From: Natrinema salsiterrestre
Lineage (GTDB): Archaea > Halobacteriota > Halobacteria > Halobacteriales > Natrialbaceae
Reading direction: 5' to 3'
Assembly: GCF_029502005.1 (NCBI RefSeq)
Contig: NZ_JAMQOT010000012.1
Location: forward strand, 1 to 64,000
DNA length: 64,000 bases
Position 1 is the stretch's first letter, and each line of letters opens with the position of its first letter. The translations under genes were made by a program, and so were the position numbers. A model generated the notes under the pieces. The model saw only the letters and a list, made by a program, of their open reading frames with translations. It was not told where the DNA came from and ran no database searches. Below, piece by piece: positions 55,151-64,000 of the stretch.

Positions 55151-56650
55151 ATGAGCGACACAGACCACGACACGACCGACGAACTGACCGACGCGCGAGA
55201 GCGCCGTTCGCGACCCGACGGCGGCGACGGAAGCGGAGCGGACGGCTCGAACGGGAGCGGCGGAAACGACGGTGGCGACGGAAACGGCGACGACGGCGAC
55301 TCGATGCGGCCGGGCGAGATGATGCTCAAACACCCAGTAAAGGAGACCTGGGTCCAGTACGCCGTCATCTCGCTCGGTATCTGGCTCATCGGGAGTACGC
55401 CGGCGCTGGACTACGGGAGCGCGCTGATGGTCTGGAACAGCGTCGTAAGCGGCCTCGTCCTGATCGCGCTGGCCGGGCTCACGATCTACCGCGAGAGCGG
55501 GTACGCCAACTACGCCAACGGCTTCGTGGGCCTCTGGCTAGTGTTCGCGCCGATCGCGTTCTGGGCACCGACGGCGGCGGCTTACGCCAACAACGCCCTC
55601 GTGGGGACGATGGTGATCACGTTCTCGGTGCTGATCGTGATGCGTTCGGAGATGGACGGCCCGACCGTTCCCCCGGGCTGGTCGTACAACCCCTCGACGG
55701 GCGCACAGCGCGCGCCGCTGATCGCGCTCGGGATCTTCGGGTTCTTCGCCTCGTGGTACATGGCCGCCTTCCAGCTCGGCTACATCGAGAGCGTCTGGGA
55801 CCCGATCTACGGCGCGGGCACGGAGCAGATCCTCACTTCGAAGGTGTCGAAGGCCTTCCCGGTCTCCGACGCTGGCCTCGGGGCGGTCGCCTACTCCGTC
55901 GAGGCGCTGATGGGGTTCATGGGCGACCGGCGACGCTGGCGCACCATGCCGTGGATGGTCGCCTTCTTCGGCGTCGTCGTGATCCCCCTGGGATTCATGC
56001 AGGTGCTGCTGGTCATCATGCAACCGATCATGGTGGGTACGTGGTGTACCCTCTGTCTCCTGTCGGCCTTCGGCATGCTCTGGATGATCTCGCTGACCGT
56101 CGACGAGGTCGTCGCGATGGGGCAGTACCTCGTTCGGCTGATGCGGCAGGGAGATAGCCTCTGGACCGCCTTCTGGATGGGCGGGACGTTCCCCGAAGAC
56201 GAGGCCGGCGTCGGCGACGGCGCGATGCGAGAGATCGACGACGCGCCCGCACGCGAGCCGTTCTGGGGCGTCTCGACCCCGTGGACGCTGCTGGGTGCGA
56301 TGGCGCTCGGTGCGTGGCTCATGCTCTCGCCGACCGTCTTCGGGACGACCGGCTTCATGGCCGACAGCAGCCACCTGGTCGGCTCGCTGGTCGTCTCCTT
56401 CACCGTGATCGCGACCGCCGAGCCCGCGCGCGCGATCCGGTTCCTGAACGTCCCGCTGGCCGCGTGGATCGCCGTCGCCCCGTGGCTGTTCGACGGCGTT
56501 CCGACGGTGGCCGCGATCAACGCCGTCGTCGCCGGGGCGCTCATCGTGGTGCTCAGCGTCCCGCGGGGCTCGTTCGAGGACCGCTACGGCGGCTGGGAGG
56601 AGTACGCCACCCTCGAGACGGTCGATCGATTGAATCCTTTCAGAAGCTAA
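55151..56650 (+). CDS. SPW-repeat / VKOR-like membrane protein
   Basis: 499 residues from the ATG at 55151; the open frame upstream is only a shadow of the GH15 gene. A long Asp/Gly/Ser-rich N-terminus precedes SPW-type helices (about 65-160), a VKOR-like four-helix core (about 185-320) with the CTLC redox pair at 299-302, and further SPW helices at the C-terminus. VKOR proteins exchange electrons between quinones and disulfides. I see only these two Cys in the protein, so the usual shuttle pair is missing. It starts 10 nt after GH15. Confidence 0.8.
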   Translation: MSDTDHDTTDELTDARERRSRPDGGDGSGADGSNGSGGNDGGDGNGDDGDSMRPGEMMLKHPVKETWVQYAVISLGIWLIGSTPALDYGSALMVWNSVVSGLVLIALAGLTIYRESGYANYANGFVGLWLVFAPIAFWAPTAAAYANNALVGTMVITFSVLIVMRSEMDGPTVPPGWSYNPSTGAQRAPLIALGIFGFFASWYMAAFQLGYIESVWDPIYGAGTEQILTSKVSKAFPVSDAGLGAVAYSVEALMGFMGDRRRWRTMPWMVAFFGVVVIPLGFMQVLLVIMQPIMVGTWCTLCLLSAFGMLWMISLTVDEVVAMGQYLVRLMRQGDSLWTAFWMGGTFPEDEAGVGDGAMREIDDAPAREPFWGVSTPWTLLGAMALGAWLMLSPTVFGTTGFMADSSHLVGSLVVSFTVIATAEPARAIRFLNVPLAAWIAVAPWLFDGVPTVAAINAVVAGALIVVLSVPRGSFEDRYGGWEEYATLETVDRLNPFRS

Positions 56651-56652
56651 CT

Positions 56653-56893
56653 ATGTCAAGAGATAATGATTCGGAAGTCATCGTCATGGGTGGCATTGGC
56701 CGGCGGCGGACGAGCCACCGATTACGCGTTCGCAGAAGGCAGAGTAAAGATTGGCTTCTTAGCTCGGAGCGAGGACAGCCTCGAAGGTACCTGCGAGGAC
56801 GCCGAATTGGGTTAGTGGTGAGGCAATTATCCCAATGGATGTCGATGATCCAATTGAAATTGAGACCACAGCCGGGACTAATTGAAAACGATC
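56653..56893 (+). pseudogene. SDR oxidoreductase remnant, multiple frameshifts
   Basis: The start MSRDNDSEVIVMGGIG is followed in a second frame by GRATDYAFAEGRVKIGFLAR and SEDSLEGTCEDAELG, then a stop, and in a third frame by EAIIPMDVDDPIEIETTAG and a stop. Placed end to end these are the first about 75 residues of a classical SDR, including the NADP-binding region. Two shifts and the loss of the rest make it non-functional. It directly follows the VKOR/SPW gene. Confidence 0.7.
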
Positions 56894-56939
56894 CAATTTG
56901 CATAGATTCTCAGTTGAAGGCAGCAATCCCATTCAAATA

Positions 56940-58289
56940 ATGACGTCTACACCGAACATCATCCTCGTCCATTCGCATGACCTCGGGCAGTACCTCGGCT
57001 GTTACGATGTCGACATTGCAACACCGAACATTGATCGGTTGGCTGAGGAGGGTGCACGATTCCCGAATCACTTCACGGCCGCGCCGCAGTGTTCTCCAAG
57101 CCGTGGTAGCCTCTTCACTGGACTTTATCCGCACCGTCACGGACTTCTCGGATTAGCACACACAGAATGGGAACTCGATGTCGAGCGAACGCTACCGTAT
57201 CGGCTCTCCGAGCGCGGCTATGAGACCCACCTGTTTGGACTTCAGCACATCTCCGAAACACCGGATGATCTCGGCTACAATGAAACGCATACAGCAGGGT
57301 CCCTCTCCCCAGATGTCTCCCCCGAAGTCCACTCGATTAACCGTGCGAGGGATGTCGCAGAGACGGTCAAGTCATACCTGAACGCGGACCTACAGTCGCC
57401 GTTCTTCGCGTCAGTCGGGTTTTTCGAGGCACACCGCCTCGAGATGGGAGAAGACGGAGAAGAGGGTGACGTACTCTACGGGTTTGGTGACCGCTACGAC
57501 GGGGATGATCCAGATAGTATCGAAGTTCCCTCGTTTCTCCCCGACAAGCCAGGTGTTCGCGAAGATCTGGCAGCGATGCGGGGGATGGTGTACGCTATCG
57601 ATGACGCCGTAGGGACGATCTTCGATGCCATCGAATCAGCTGGCCTTGATAACGAGACGCTTGTGATCTTTACCACGGAACACGGCATTGCTTTTCCGCG
57701 GGCAAAGGGGACGTGCTACGATCCTGGTATCCAAGGGTGCTTACTACTGTGGTGCCCCTCTCTGATCGACGCAGGAACGGTTCCAGAACACTTGGTGAGT
57801 AACGTCGATATTCTGCCGACTATCCTCGATCTCGTAACTGACGAAGTACCGGATCAAGTCGATGGCCATAGCCTCATGCCGATCTTTGATGCCGATATGA
57901 CGTACTATCCTCGCGACGAACTCTTTGCCGAAATCACATGGCATGACATGTATAATCCAATGCGTGCGGTCAGGACGGATCGGTTCAAGTACATTAGACG
58001 GTTCTGGCATCTCCCACGGACGTTCCTTCCGAACGATGTCTATGCGAGTCTCGCCGGCCGTGAGGTCCGCGGCCGTTACGGTCGACCGTCGCGAGCATAC
58101 GAAGAACTCTATGATCTCAAATTAGACCCCTACGAACGGGAAAATGTGGCTGACGATGAGGCATACGCGCAGGTTCGCACGAAATTGCTGTCGAAGCTCA
58201 GTACGTGGATGCACGAGACGGACGATCCCATACTCGATGGGCCGATCGTCCCAGAAGACTACGACCGAATGTTCGACGGTATCACGTAA
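56940..58289 (+). CDS. Type I sulfatase
   Basis: 449 residues. The active-site motif is PQCSPSRGSLFTG with Cys51, the residue normally converted to formylglycine. Metal-binding residues are in NIILVHSHDLGQYL and FTTEHGIAFPRAKGT. It removes sulfate from organic esters; haloarchaeal examples may act on sulfated glycans. No signal peptide is seen. The gene ends 2 nt before the convergent FAD reductase stop. Confidence 0.85.
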   Translation: MTSTPNIILVHSHDLGQYLGCYDVDIATPNIDRLAEEGARFPNHFTAAPQCSPSRGSLFTGLYPHRHGLLGLAHTEWELDVERTLPYRLSERGYETHLFGLQHISETPDDLGYNETHTAGSLSPDVSPEVHSINRARDVAETVKSYLNADLQSPFFASVGFFEAHRLEMGEDGEEGDVLYGFGDRYDGDDPDSIEVPSFLPDKPGVREDLAAMRGMVYAIDDAVGTIFDAIESAGLDNETLVIFTTEHGIAFPRAKGTCYDPGIQGCLLLWCPSLIDAGTVPEHLVSNVDILPTILDLVTDEVPDQVDGHSLMPIFDADMTYYPRDELFAEITWHDMYNPMRAVRTDRFKYIRRFWHLPRTFLPNDVYASLAGREVRGRYGRPSRAYEELYDLKLDPYERENVADDEAYAQVRTKLLSKLSTWMHETDDPILDGPIVPEDYDRMFDGIT

Positions 58290-58291
58290 CC

Positions 58292-59497
58292 TCATGAGCC
58301 ACGCGCAACAGCGTATTCCCACGAATCAGTATAGGAATCGTAGAGTCGCCGAATCATTCCAGTATCGGATATGAGTTTGGCCGCTGTCATCGGTCGATTC
58401 AGGATGTGTCTGATTACTACTGCCGGCTGTCGGGTGATTTCGTCGATCGTCAGTCCATCGAGCGCCTCTGTGACAGCCGCCAATAACTCTGGGTCTTCGT
58501 GTTCTACCCACGCACCTCGCATTAGATGAGCGAGACGATACTCTGACTTCATTAGTTTGTACAGTTCTTGAGGGTATGCAGACTCGTTCCCACCTGCGAT
58601 GAGGCCAGTGAGGAGATCGGCTGATCTAATTCCCTGGCAAATTCCCTCACCCTGATATCGATTGGCGATTCCGGCTGCGTCACCGACGAGAAACACGTTC
58701 CCCTCGGGAAAATAAACAGTACCGGGATCGAGGCTCGGACCTTTCGGAATGGTGGCGATATTTACTTGCTCTCGCTCTGGTATTGGAAATCCGTTCCGCT
58801 CCGCGGCGGATTTAAGTGCATTAAAATAATCGTCTGGGCGCTGTTCACCTGCCCATCCGATTCCGACATTCGCATGGTGTTCCGACTTTGGGAACGACCA
58901 AGCATAGCCGACGTAGCCCTCGAAAAAGATGCGCGGCCGATTCACATACACCGAGAAATCGCCCTCGACCGTCGCATTGAGCGCGATCATATCGCCCGTG
59001 TATTCTTCCGTTTTTCCCTTCGATTTGAGAGTCAAGGAGGGCTGACCAGACGCATCGATGACGTAATCGTACGTCTCCACAATCTCTGCGTACTCAGCGG
59101 GCGAGACGGACCGGCCAGTACGGAATTCAACGCTACTCGACGCGAGGCGGTCTGCCCACCGTCGTTCGACGGTATCTCGCTCGCAGATATATCCGGGGTC
59201 ACATCTCAGATCCGACGTTGCAAGCGGGTCGGCCTCGAGTCGCCGGTCAGTACTCTCGTAAACATGGAGCTGGAATCCGTCGATATCGTTAACGAATCCG
59301 TTTTTAGGCGTCTTCTCGAGCGGGATTAGCGTCGTGTCGTTTATCGCCTCTCCGCAATCGACTCGCTTCTCGTCGTATTCTTGCCGTTCGTAGACAGTTA
59401 CTTGAGTGAAATCTTCTATATTGTTCAGCCCTGTCGCTACTGCGAGTCCGGTAACTGATCCCCCAATAACTGCTGCTGTAGACGTGCTCTCGTTCAT
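58292..59497 (-). CDS. FAD-dependent oxidoreductase of the geranylgeranyl reductase family (second copy)
   Basis: 401 residues, paralogous to the 33997 protein: AAVIGGSVTGLAVATGLNNI for FAD, QEYDEKRVDCGEAI against QSYDDKRVNCGEAM, GYVGYAWSFPKSEHHANVGI and VFLVGDAAGIANRYQGEGIC. The family reduces isoprenoid or carotenoid-like double bonds. It follows the NDUFA9-like gene by 73 nt on the same strand. Confidence 0.85.
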   Translation of the reverse strand: MNESTSTAAVIGGSVTGLAVATGLNNIEDFTQVTVYERQEYDEKRVDCGEAINDTTLIPLEKTPKNGFVNDIDGFQLHVYESTDRRLEADPLATSDLRCDPGYICERDTVERRWADRLASSSVEFRTGRSVSPAEYAEIVETYDYVIDASGQPSLTLKSKGKTEEYTGDMIALNATVEGDFSVYVNRPRIFFEGYVGYAWSFPKSEHHANVGIGWAGEQRPDDYFNALKSAAERNGFPIPEREQVNIATIPKGPSLDPGTVYFPEGNVFLVGDAAGIANRYQGEGICQGIRSADLLTGLIAGGNESAYPQELYKLMKSEYRLAHLMRGAWVEHEDPELLAAVTEALDGLTIDEITRQPAVVIRHILNRPMTAAKLISDTGMIRRLYDSYTDSWEYAVARGS

Positions 59498-59570
59498 ACG
59501 TGGAATTCCATTTACTAGTACTAGTTTTTCACCGTTCCATTATCGGTGACCGAGAATGGCACCTGAGAAA

Positions 59571-60500
59571 TTAGGAGGTGTTGGCTGCAATCTGTTGTTG
59601 TTTTGGCTTCTTCTGTTTCCCCTCGAGATACGTTGAAAGCCCTGTTAAATCGGATTTGTCGAATCCAAATACGCCAATATCGTTACGGTCAGTCACGTTT
59701 GTCAACTGTAGCGCACGCGCCTGATTGATACCTAGCGGGATCTGTGGAATTGGATCCAGCGCGTACAGTGTGATCGTTGCTATCAGCATCGGCACGGGGA
59801 CGATTTCCACCGATTTTCCGTCGGCCTTATACAGTAACCGAGTCACCTCGGCGAATGTCAGCACTTCTGGCCCTGCAAGTTCGTACACTTCGCCAACGTG
59901 ATCGTCACTTTCGACTCCGTCTGCGAACATTTTGACACAATCGCCGACCCATATCGGCTGAAATTCCGGCATTTTGCCGCCATCAGGGAGGACCGTTACA
60001 TATGGTGTTGTATATTGCTTGATGAAAGTGAACGTCTCACTTCCCCCACCGAAAATGAATGACGGTCGAAAAATAATCCAATCGAGGTCTGAACACCGAA
60101 CGACCTCTTCACCGAGCCCTTGTGTTCGCCAATATGCAATCTCTCCGTTCGGATCTGCCCCCAGCGAACTCATTTCGATGAACTTAGTGACACCATGTTC
60201 TTCAGCGGCTTCAACGGCATTGATAGAGCCACCGATGCAAACGCTGTCGTGGCTGGTCTCTCGTGGCGGTTGGTGCAGTGGGGGGAGTGCCGCGAGATTT
60301 ACCACGACGTCTTTTCCTTCAAACGCACCCTCAATGGAGTCGTAGTCAGTAACGTCTCCTTGAGTTAACGTTACCTCGTCCGGTAAGACCGATGGATCCG
60401 GTGTTCGTGAGAGGGAAGTAACGTCATGACCGCGATCGATAAGTTCTGAGCAAAGGTGCTGACCAACGAATCCATCCCCGCCGGTGATGAGTACGTCCAT
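59571..60500 (-). CDS. NDUFA9-like NAD(P)-binding extended SDR
   Basis: 309 residues. GGDGFVGQHLCSELIDRGHD for NAD(P), LAALPPLHQPP, RPSFIFGGGSETFTF and EVYELAGPEVLTFAEVTRLL match the complex-I-associated NDUFA9/epimerase group. A C-terminal polar Gln-rich end is unusual (KQKKPKQQQI). It may act in quinone or lipid modification. Neighbours on the same strand are an FAD reductase and a thiol oxidoreductase. Confidence 0.8.
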   Translation of the reverse strand: MDVLITGGDGFVGQHLCSELIDRGHDVTSLSRTPDPSVLPDEVTLTQGDVTDYDSIEGAFEGKDVVVNLAALPPLHQPPRETSHDSVCIGGSINAVEAAEEHGVTKFIEMSSLGADPNGEIAYWRTQGLGEEVVRCSDLDWIIFRPSFIFGGGSETFTFIKQYTTPYVTVLPDGGKMPEFQPIWVGDCVKMFADGVESDDHVGEVYELAGPEVLTFAEVTRLLYKADGKSVEIVPVPMLIATITLYALDPIPQIPLGINQARALQLTNVTDRNDIGVFGFDKSDLTGLSTYLEGKQKKPKQQQIAANTS

Positions 60501-60580
60501 GTATTCAGTACGCAGAGGTCTTCTGTAAAAGCACAGCGCGCACCAGCCATTAAGATAGCAAATTAAGAAGAGACCGGCGC

Positions 60581-60817
60581 CTAGAACTGCTGTTGTTCGA
60601 CACCATCATCGGTGCCGATATACAGCTCATCAACCGTTTTAACAAATAACCTGTGGTCCTGGGCACCAGTGATCAACATCAATTGGACGGTACGGTCTTC
60701 TGGATGTTCGAGTGAGCCGAAATCGCTGATCTTGGACTGTCTCGATGCTGCTGTTTCGTCATTTTCCCAATTGGTGGATGTACAACTGTCCTCAGGACAT
60801 TCGAATTCGTTTGCCAT
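60581..60817 (-). CDS. Small protein with an N-terminal Cys pair
   Basis: 78 residues. The N-terminus has FECPEDSCTSTNWENDETAA, a possible half zinc site, and the rest is strand-rich (DRTVQLMLITGAQDHRLFVK) with a Gln-rich end. No known domain. It lies between the NDUFA9-like and DCC genes on the same strand, so probably co-transcribed with them. Confidence 0.5.
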   Translation of the reverse strand: MANEFECPEDSCTSTNWENDETAASRQSKISDFGSLEHPEDRTVQLMLITGAQDHRLFVKTVDELYIGTDDGVEQQQF

Positions 60818-60880
60818 TGATTTTCCTCTAGAGGGAATATCCGTCGTCGACTTCCTCTTCGAGTTGCATTCTCGATCGAT

Positions 60881-61252
60881 TCAACCAGTTAGTCCGCGGT
60901 ATTTAGAGATATAGTGGTATATCGTTTCACGAAGCCGTGGGTAGTACGGAAGGCGGCGAGCGACTGTAAACAGCGGATCGAGAACTGGATACATCTGGAC
61001 GAGCGTTTCCTCCATAGCTCGTCCACAAAAATACACCGCGTCGTCGGTAAGCAGGTGTGCACAGGCTTCGTAGCACGGCGGGAGACGAGCCCGTTGTGTG
61101 GAAGTCAGCTCCGAAAAGCCGACAGATTCAACGTCACTGTGTCGGACGGCCAACGCGGCTGCCAACGTGCAGAAATTACACGTGTCATCGTATATTAACT
61201 GTGGAGGACCTGACTGTGTAGACGAGAGCTTAGCTGCGATCCATTGGACCAT
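60881..61252 (-). CDS. DCC-family thiol-disulfide oxidoreductase
   Basis: 123 residues. The active motif is LIYDDTCNFCTLAAAL, with Cys25 and Cys28 as the DxxCxxC-type pair of DUF393/DCC proteins. A middle strand AVYFCGRAMEETLVQMYPVL and an amphipathic end complete the fold. It probably exchanges thiols with small partners. It is the first gene of the run to the NDUFA9-like gene. Confidence 0.75.
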   Translation of the reverse strand: MVQWIAAKLSSTQSGPPQLIYDDTCNFCTLAAALAVRHSDVESVGFSELTSTQRARLPPCYEACAHLLTDDAVYFCGRAMEETLVQMYPVLDPLFTVARRLPYYPRLRETIYHYISKYRGLTG

Positions 61253-61778
61253 ACGTCTCTTTCAGCAGACACCATGATGAGGCCATTGCTGGCTCACGTC
61301 ATGTCCACTGACCTCACCGCGTGGCGTCCCTCAAGTATCTCTTACATCGTATTTACTGGTTTTCGGTACATGAACGTAGCCGATGGCCAGAATCACTAGT
61401 AAACCATGGTTGGCTGAGCGGTTGTTGCAGAGGTACTAAACGGGCACGCGAATTTGTCAGAAGTGGTCTGGAGTCTCAACCTCACCAATCCTCTTCAGAG
61501 AGGATATATGGGATTACTTCGACTCACTGGTTGTCCGCCGTTCACTCACTCTTGATACCCGGGTTTGATTATAAGAAGGTCTAACCTCACCGTTTTCCCG
61601 CTCGTTACATGGTTCTGGATAACAAAGTGGGTTCTCATCGTAGCAATGAGATGCGATAGCGATTTCCCGTGACGAGTTGTTGCGCGATGCAATACCGTTG
61701 AGAATCGTCGTATAGCGATCACCGTCCGTAGAGCACCGACTGACAACGCGATCACGAGACGACCGCATACAACAGACA
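61253..61778. other. Long intergenic region before the SPW gene
   Basis: No gene is supported. Short open pieces exist on both strands but none shows a domain. The last 35 bases contain GCGATCACGAGAC, shared with the region before GH15 at about 53220. Composition is less GC-rich than the coding parts. Confidence 0.4.
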
Positions 61779-62156
61779 ATGAGCACGACAACGAAATGGC
61801 TCGCAGGAATTAACAGCCTGCTTGGCCTCTGGTTGATCGTAGCACCGTTTATACTCGAGGCTCCGACAGGGGACCTCTGGAACGATGTGATCATCGGTAG
61901 TTCGATCGTCGTTATTGGCGCTTACAACTATTACAGGGCGACGAATCAGCAGTCAGTGAGTACTGGCGGAGCCACACTCAACGTGTTGCTCGGACTCTGG
62001 CTCATCATCGCCCCGTTCGTCTTCGGGGTCGGTGGTGCATTACTGTGGAGCGATGTCATCGTCGGCGTCTCCGTTGCGAGCCTCGCTTCTTACAACGCGT
62101 ACGCCGCCGGTAGTTCAGAACGAGAACGAACGGCCGCTGAGAGTAGTCAACTGTAG
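61779..62156 (+). CDS. SPW-repeat membrane protein
   Basis: 125 residues with two copies of the SPW repeat, each two helices: LLGLWLIVAPFILEAPTGDL and LLGLWLIIAPFVFGVGGALL, with YNYYRATNQQ and YNAYAAGSSE after them. The function is not known. Similar repeats occur in the VKOR/SPW protein at 55151, and the upstream DNA shares a short element with the GH15 promoter, so the two loci may be linked in regulation. Confidence 0.85.
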   Translation: MSTTTKWLAGINSLLGLWLIVAPFILEAPTGDLWNDVIIGSSIVVIGAYNYYRATNQQSVSTGGATLNVLLGLWLIIAPFVFGVGGALLWSDVIVGVSVASLASYNAYAAGSSERERTAAESSQL

Positions 62157-63009
62157 TCCCCTACAAAAACACAATTAGATAATATTTATAAGATCAGATT
62201 AGTGTGGTCGTATAATCGAGACCTCGTTACCCCCAGTAGACGACCCTCAAGGGCGATCGAGCCTTCCGGTAGGGGAATGGCGTCAGGGTTCGATCTGTAG
62301 ACGGTAACTTCCGCTGTAGGTGTTTCTCAAACGATCTCAGAGCTGTGATGAAACGAGTGTGGCGGAACGATTCGCAGAGTCGATTCGAAGGAACTGTGTT
62401 TCATCATCGTCCGTAGGATCGCACATCGTTTGGATCGCTGCCCGGCCCAAAAGGTGCAATAACGATGCGAAGCTCTCTATTTAAGTGAGTGCACCGTCAG
62501 GCGAGAGGACGGCTATCCCAACCACGACCCTCAGAAATCCGAGGTATCAACGCCACATCTCATACAGACTGACGCGATGGGGCACAGAAGCATACCAGAT
62601 AGATCGGTGAGACTAGAGAAGCCGATGGGGCGCAGTTCTAAGCCGTATTGGCAACCGTGATGGCCGAAAGTCGGGTATAGAGGACGATGACCGGGAATGC
62701 CGTCCAGCCGTCGACTTGGCATTGACACCGTATTCGAGATGCCGATGTGCTCGAGTCCGTCCTCTTCGGACGCCACTCGAGTCCGTTCTCGAACGGAAGC
62801 GGCCGTTAGCCGGGGATGATATTGTGTTGTATTGGAATTCAGGTACGGTCCTTATTTCGCACAACCGTGTTAGGTTCCCCAGTGCCAGTATCCAGTTCCG
62901 CCGAGTTCGACAGAAACTATCGCTCGCAACACGTTGATATCCGTTCGCTCAGAATTCCCTCAAACACGCGCATCATCAGTCGAGTTACGATTTCAGGAGG
63001 GAGTGGGTC
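62157..63009. other. 853-nt gap with an AT-rich start and a Shine-Dalgarno at its end
   Basis: No gene is recognised. The left end is AT-rich (AATATTTATAAGATCAGATT at 62179-62198) and may hold a terminator or promoter. A small open frame in the middle on either strand shows no domain. AGGAGG at 62995-63000 lies 9 nt before the GTG of the YeeE gene and fixes that start. Confidence 0.4.
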
Positions 63010-63519
63010 GTGATCGCGGTATCACCCGCGATAATGTCCGCTCTCTCGATAGCGGTCACCCTGTTTCCTCGGGGAATCGATCACTATCTGGTCGGCGGTC
63101 TGTTCGTCGGCCTCGGCATTAGCGTCATCTACCTAGGGACGGGGATTCTCGCCGGGAATAGCACGTTTCTCGAGACGACGCTGTCGTACGCCTCCGACCT
63201 CCCGCGGTTCCAGCGCGAGAAGTACGTCACGTCACGCGACTGGCGGGTAGTCTTCGCGGTCAGTATCGTCGCCGGCGCGGCTATCTACGAATTCGCGTTC
63301 ACCGCTGACGCCTTCGTCACCGAGGTGCAGTGGTGGCGGTTGCTCGGCGGTGGGATCCTCGTCGGGATCGGAACCCGAATCGGGAAGGGCTGTACGTCCG
63401 GACACGGTGTCTCCGGCGTCGCGTCGCTATCCCGAACGTCGATCGTGAACGTAGCGCTGTTCATCGGCGTCGCCGTCGCGACAGCACTCATCGTCGCCGT
63501 GCTGGGGGTGACTCCCTGA
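63010..63519 (+). CDS. YeeE/YedE-family sulfur transport protein (first of two)
   Basis: 169 residues from the GTG at 63010, chosen for the AGGAGG before it. Four hydrophobic helices with VGGLFVGLGISVIYLGTGIL and the family Cys motif GTRIGKGCTSGHGVSGVASL. YeeE/YedE proteins bring thiosulfate or other sulfane sulfur through the membrane. Its stop overlaps the ATG of the second part in TGATG, giving a two-gene unit. Confidence 0.85.
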   Translation: MIAVSPAIMSALSIAVTLFPRGIDHYLVGGLFVGLGISVIYLGTGILAGNSTFLETTLSYASDLPRFQREKYVTSRDWRVVFAVSIVAGAAIYEFAFTADAFVTEVQWWRLLGGGILVGIGTRIGKGCTSGHGVSGVASLSRTSIVNVALFIGVAVATALIVAVLGVTP

Positions 63520-63986
63520 TGAGTGACGACGGCCGCGGGCTGCTATTCATGGCCCTCGTCGTCGCCGGCGGACTCTTACACGGGTTCGGGTTGGCGTACA
63601 GTCGGATGGCCCGCCCCGAAATCGTACTGGACTTCCTCCAGCTCGAGGACTTCGGGCTGCTCTTCGTGATGGGCGGTGCGGCCCTCGTAACGGGCCTCGC
63701 CATTCAATTGGGGACGCGAATCATCAAGACGGCGCCGCTGACGGGGACGCGCTATACCGGCCGTGAGAAAGGGTTCGATAGGAACGTCATCATCGGTGGC
63801 GTCGTCTTCGGTGCCGGCTGGGGGCTCTCGGGCGTCTGTCCGGGTGCCGGCTACGCGAGCCTCGGGATCGGCAATTATCGGATCCTCTGGGCCGTCGCCG
63901 GGCTGTTCATCGGTGCGTACGCACAGGGGCTCTGGCGAGTTCACCGGAACTCGGAAGCGCGTGAGCGGAGCGCGCCCGGAGATTGA
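63519..63986 (+). CDS. YeeE/YedE-family protein (second of two, DUF6691-type)
   Basis: 155 residues. Hydrophobic helices and the Cys motif GAGWGLSGVCPGAGYASLGI, matching the partner that completes the split YeeE fold. It begins in the overlap with the previous stop. Downstream, within 14 nt of the window edge, nothing else can be seen. It likely works with the first half in uptake of reduced sulfur. Confidence 0.85.
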   Translation: MSDDGRGLLFMALVVAGGLLHGFGLAYSRMARPEIVLDFLQLEDFGLLFVMGGAALVTGLAIQLGTRIIKTAPLTGTRYTGREKGFDRNVIIGGVVFGAGWGLSGVCPGAGYASLGIGNYRILWAVAGLFIGAYAQGLWRVHRNSEARERSAPGD

Positions 63987-64000
63987 CCCCCCGTACCCAC

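Noticed and set aside
62531-62864. Two minus-strand frames of about 80 residues in the long gap
   Set aside because: No domain, no promoter-like sequence and overlapping one another in different frames.

Overview
The window is from a halophilic archaeon (class Halobacteria), most likely a plasmid, megaplasmid or accessory part of the genome. The evidence is the strongly acidic, Asp/Glu-rich proteome, high GC, a TATA-binding protein gene, Tat-type lipoprotein signals (RR...GC), Lrp proteins carrying a TRASH domain, Bat-type HTH_10 regulators, SHOCT, YHS and DoxX families, and GTG or ATG starts placed about 25 nt after TATA boxes (leaderless transcripts). No rRNA, tRNA or CRISPR array was seen, and the genus cannot be fixed from the sequence alone.

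Layout. (1) 1-6000, minus strand: a haloarchaeal type IV secretion/conjugation-like cluster (VirB4-like start, PrgI/VirB3-like, VirB6-like, Tat lipoprotein, large surface protein, VirB2-like). Its VirB4-like gene is cut off at about position 120 by foreign sequence. (2) 6148-8741: exonuclease VII (xseA/xseB), an extra TBP, a small histone-fold protein and a PadR regulator. (3) 8860-16692: redox and stress genes (SHOCT, DoxX, a winged HTH plus DUF7521-type pair, hydrolase, two YHS proteins, ABC1 kinase, SDR, CBS), then an adenylate kinase whose codons look foreign. (4) 17647-28394: the core copper island. A minus-strand operon holds a CopB-type ATPase, an ICMT-like protein and an M14-type deacylase. 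A CopZ-like chaperone is divergent from an Lrp-TRASH regulator. CopA is followed by a tight five-gene operon of a DUF7123-type protein, DUF63, a methionine-repeat membrane protein, DUF1405 and a cupredoxin. (5) 28418-45594: transporters, two YHS-containing permeases, DoxX/ICMT pairs, a Lon-like - aconitase - FAD reductase run, a halocyanin, a second HTH/DUF7521 module, and UspA and SRPBCC genes. (6) 45727-52864: small membrane, SHOCT and HTH genes mixed with several freshly broken genes, a sulfite-exporter-type permease and a 15-cysteine copper-storage-like protein. (7) 53245-63986: GH15 glucoamylase, a VKOR/SPW membrane protein, an SDR pseudogene, a sulfatase, a second FAD reductase, NDUFA9-like and DCC proteins, an SPW protein, and a YeeE/YedE pair at the right edge.

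How it fits together: most genes concern copper or other soft-metal export and sequestration (P-type ATPases, HMA, YHS and TRASH domains, cupredoxins, Csp) and envelope thiol/redox chemistry (DoxX, VKOR, DCC, YeeE, TauE). Several families occur two to four times. Two paralogous HTH/DUF7521 modules share a similar dyad in their divergent promoters. A 13-nt motif recurs upstream of three metal loci. Several small membrane proteins carry Met- or Met/His-rich stretches. At least six loci are broken by frameshift, nonsense mutation, truncation or insertion, so the region is a mosaic that is still changing.
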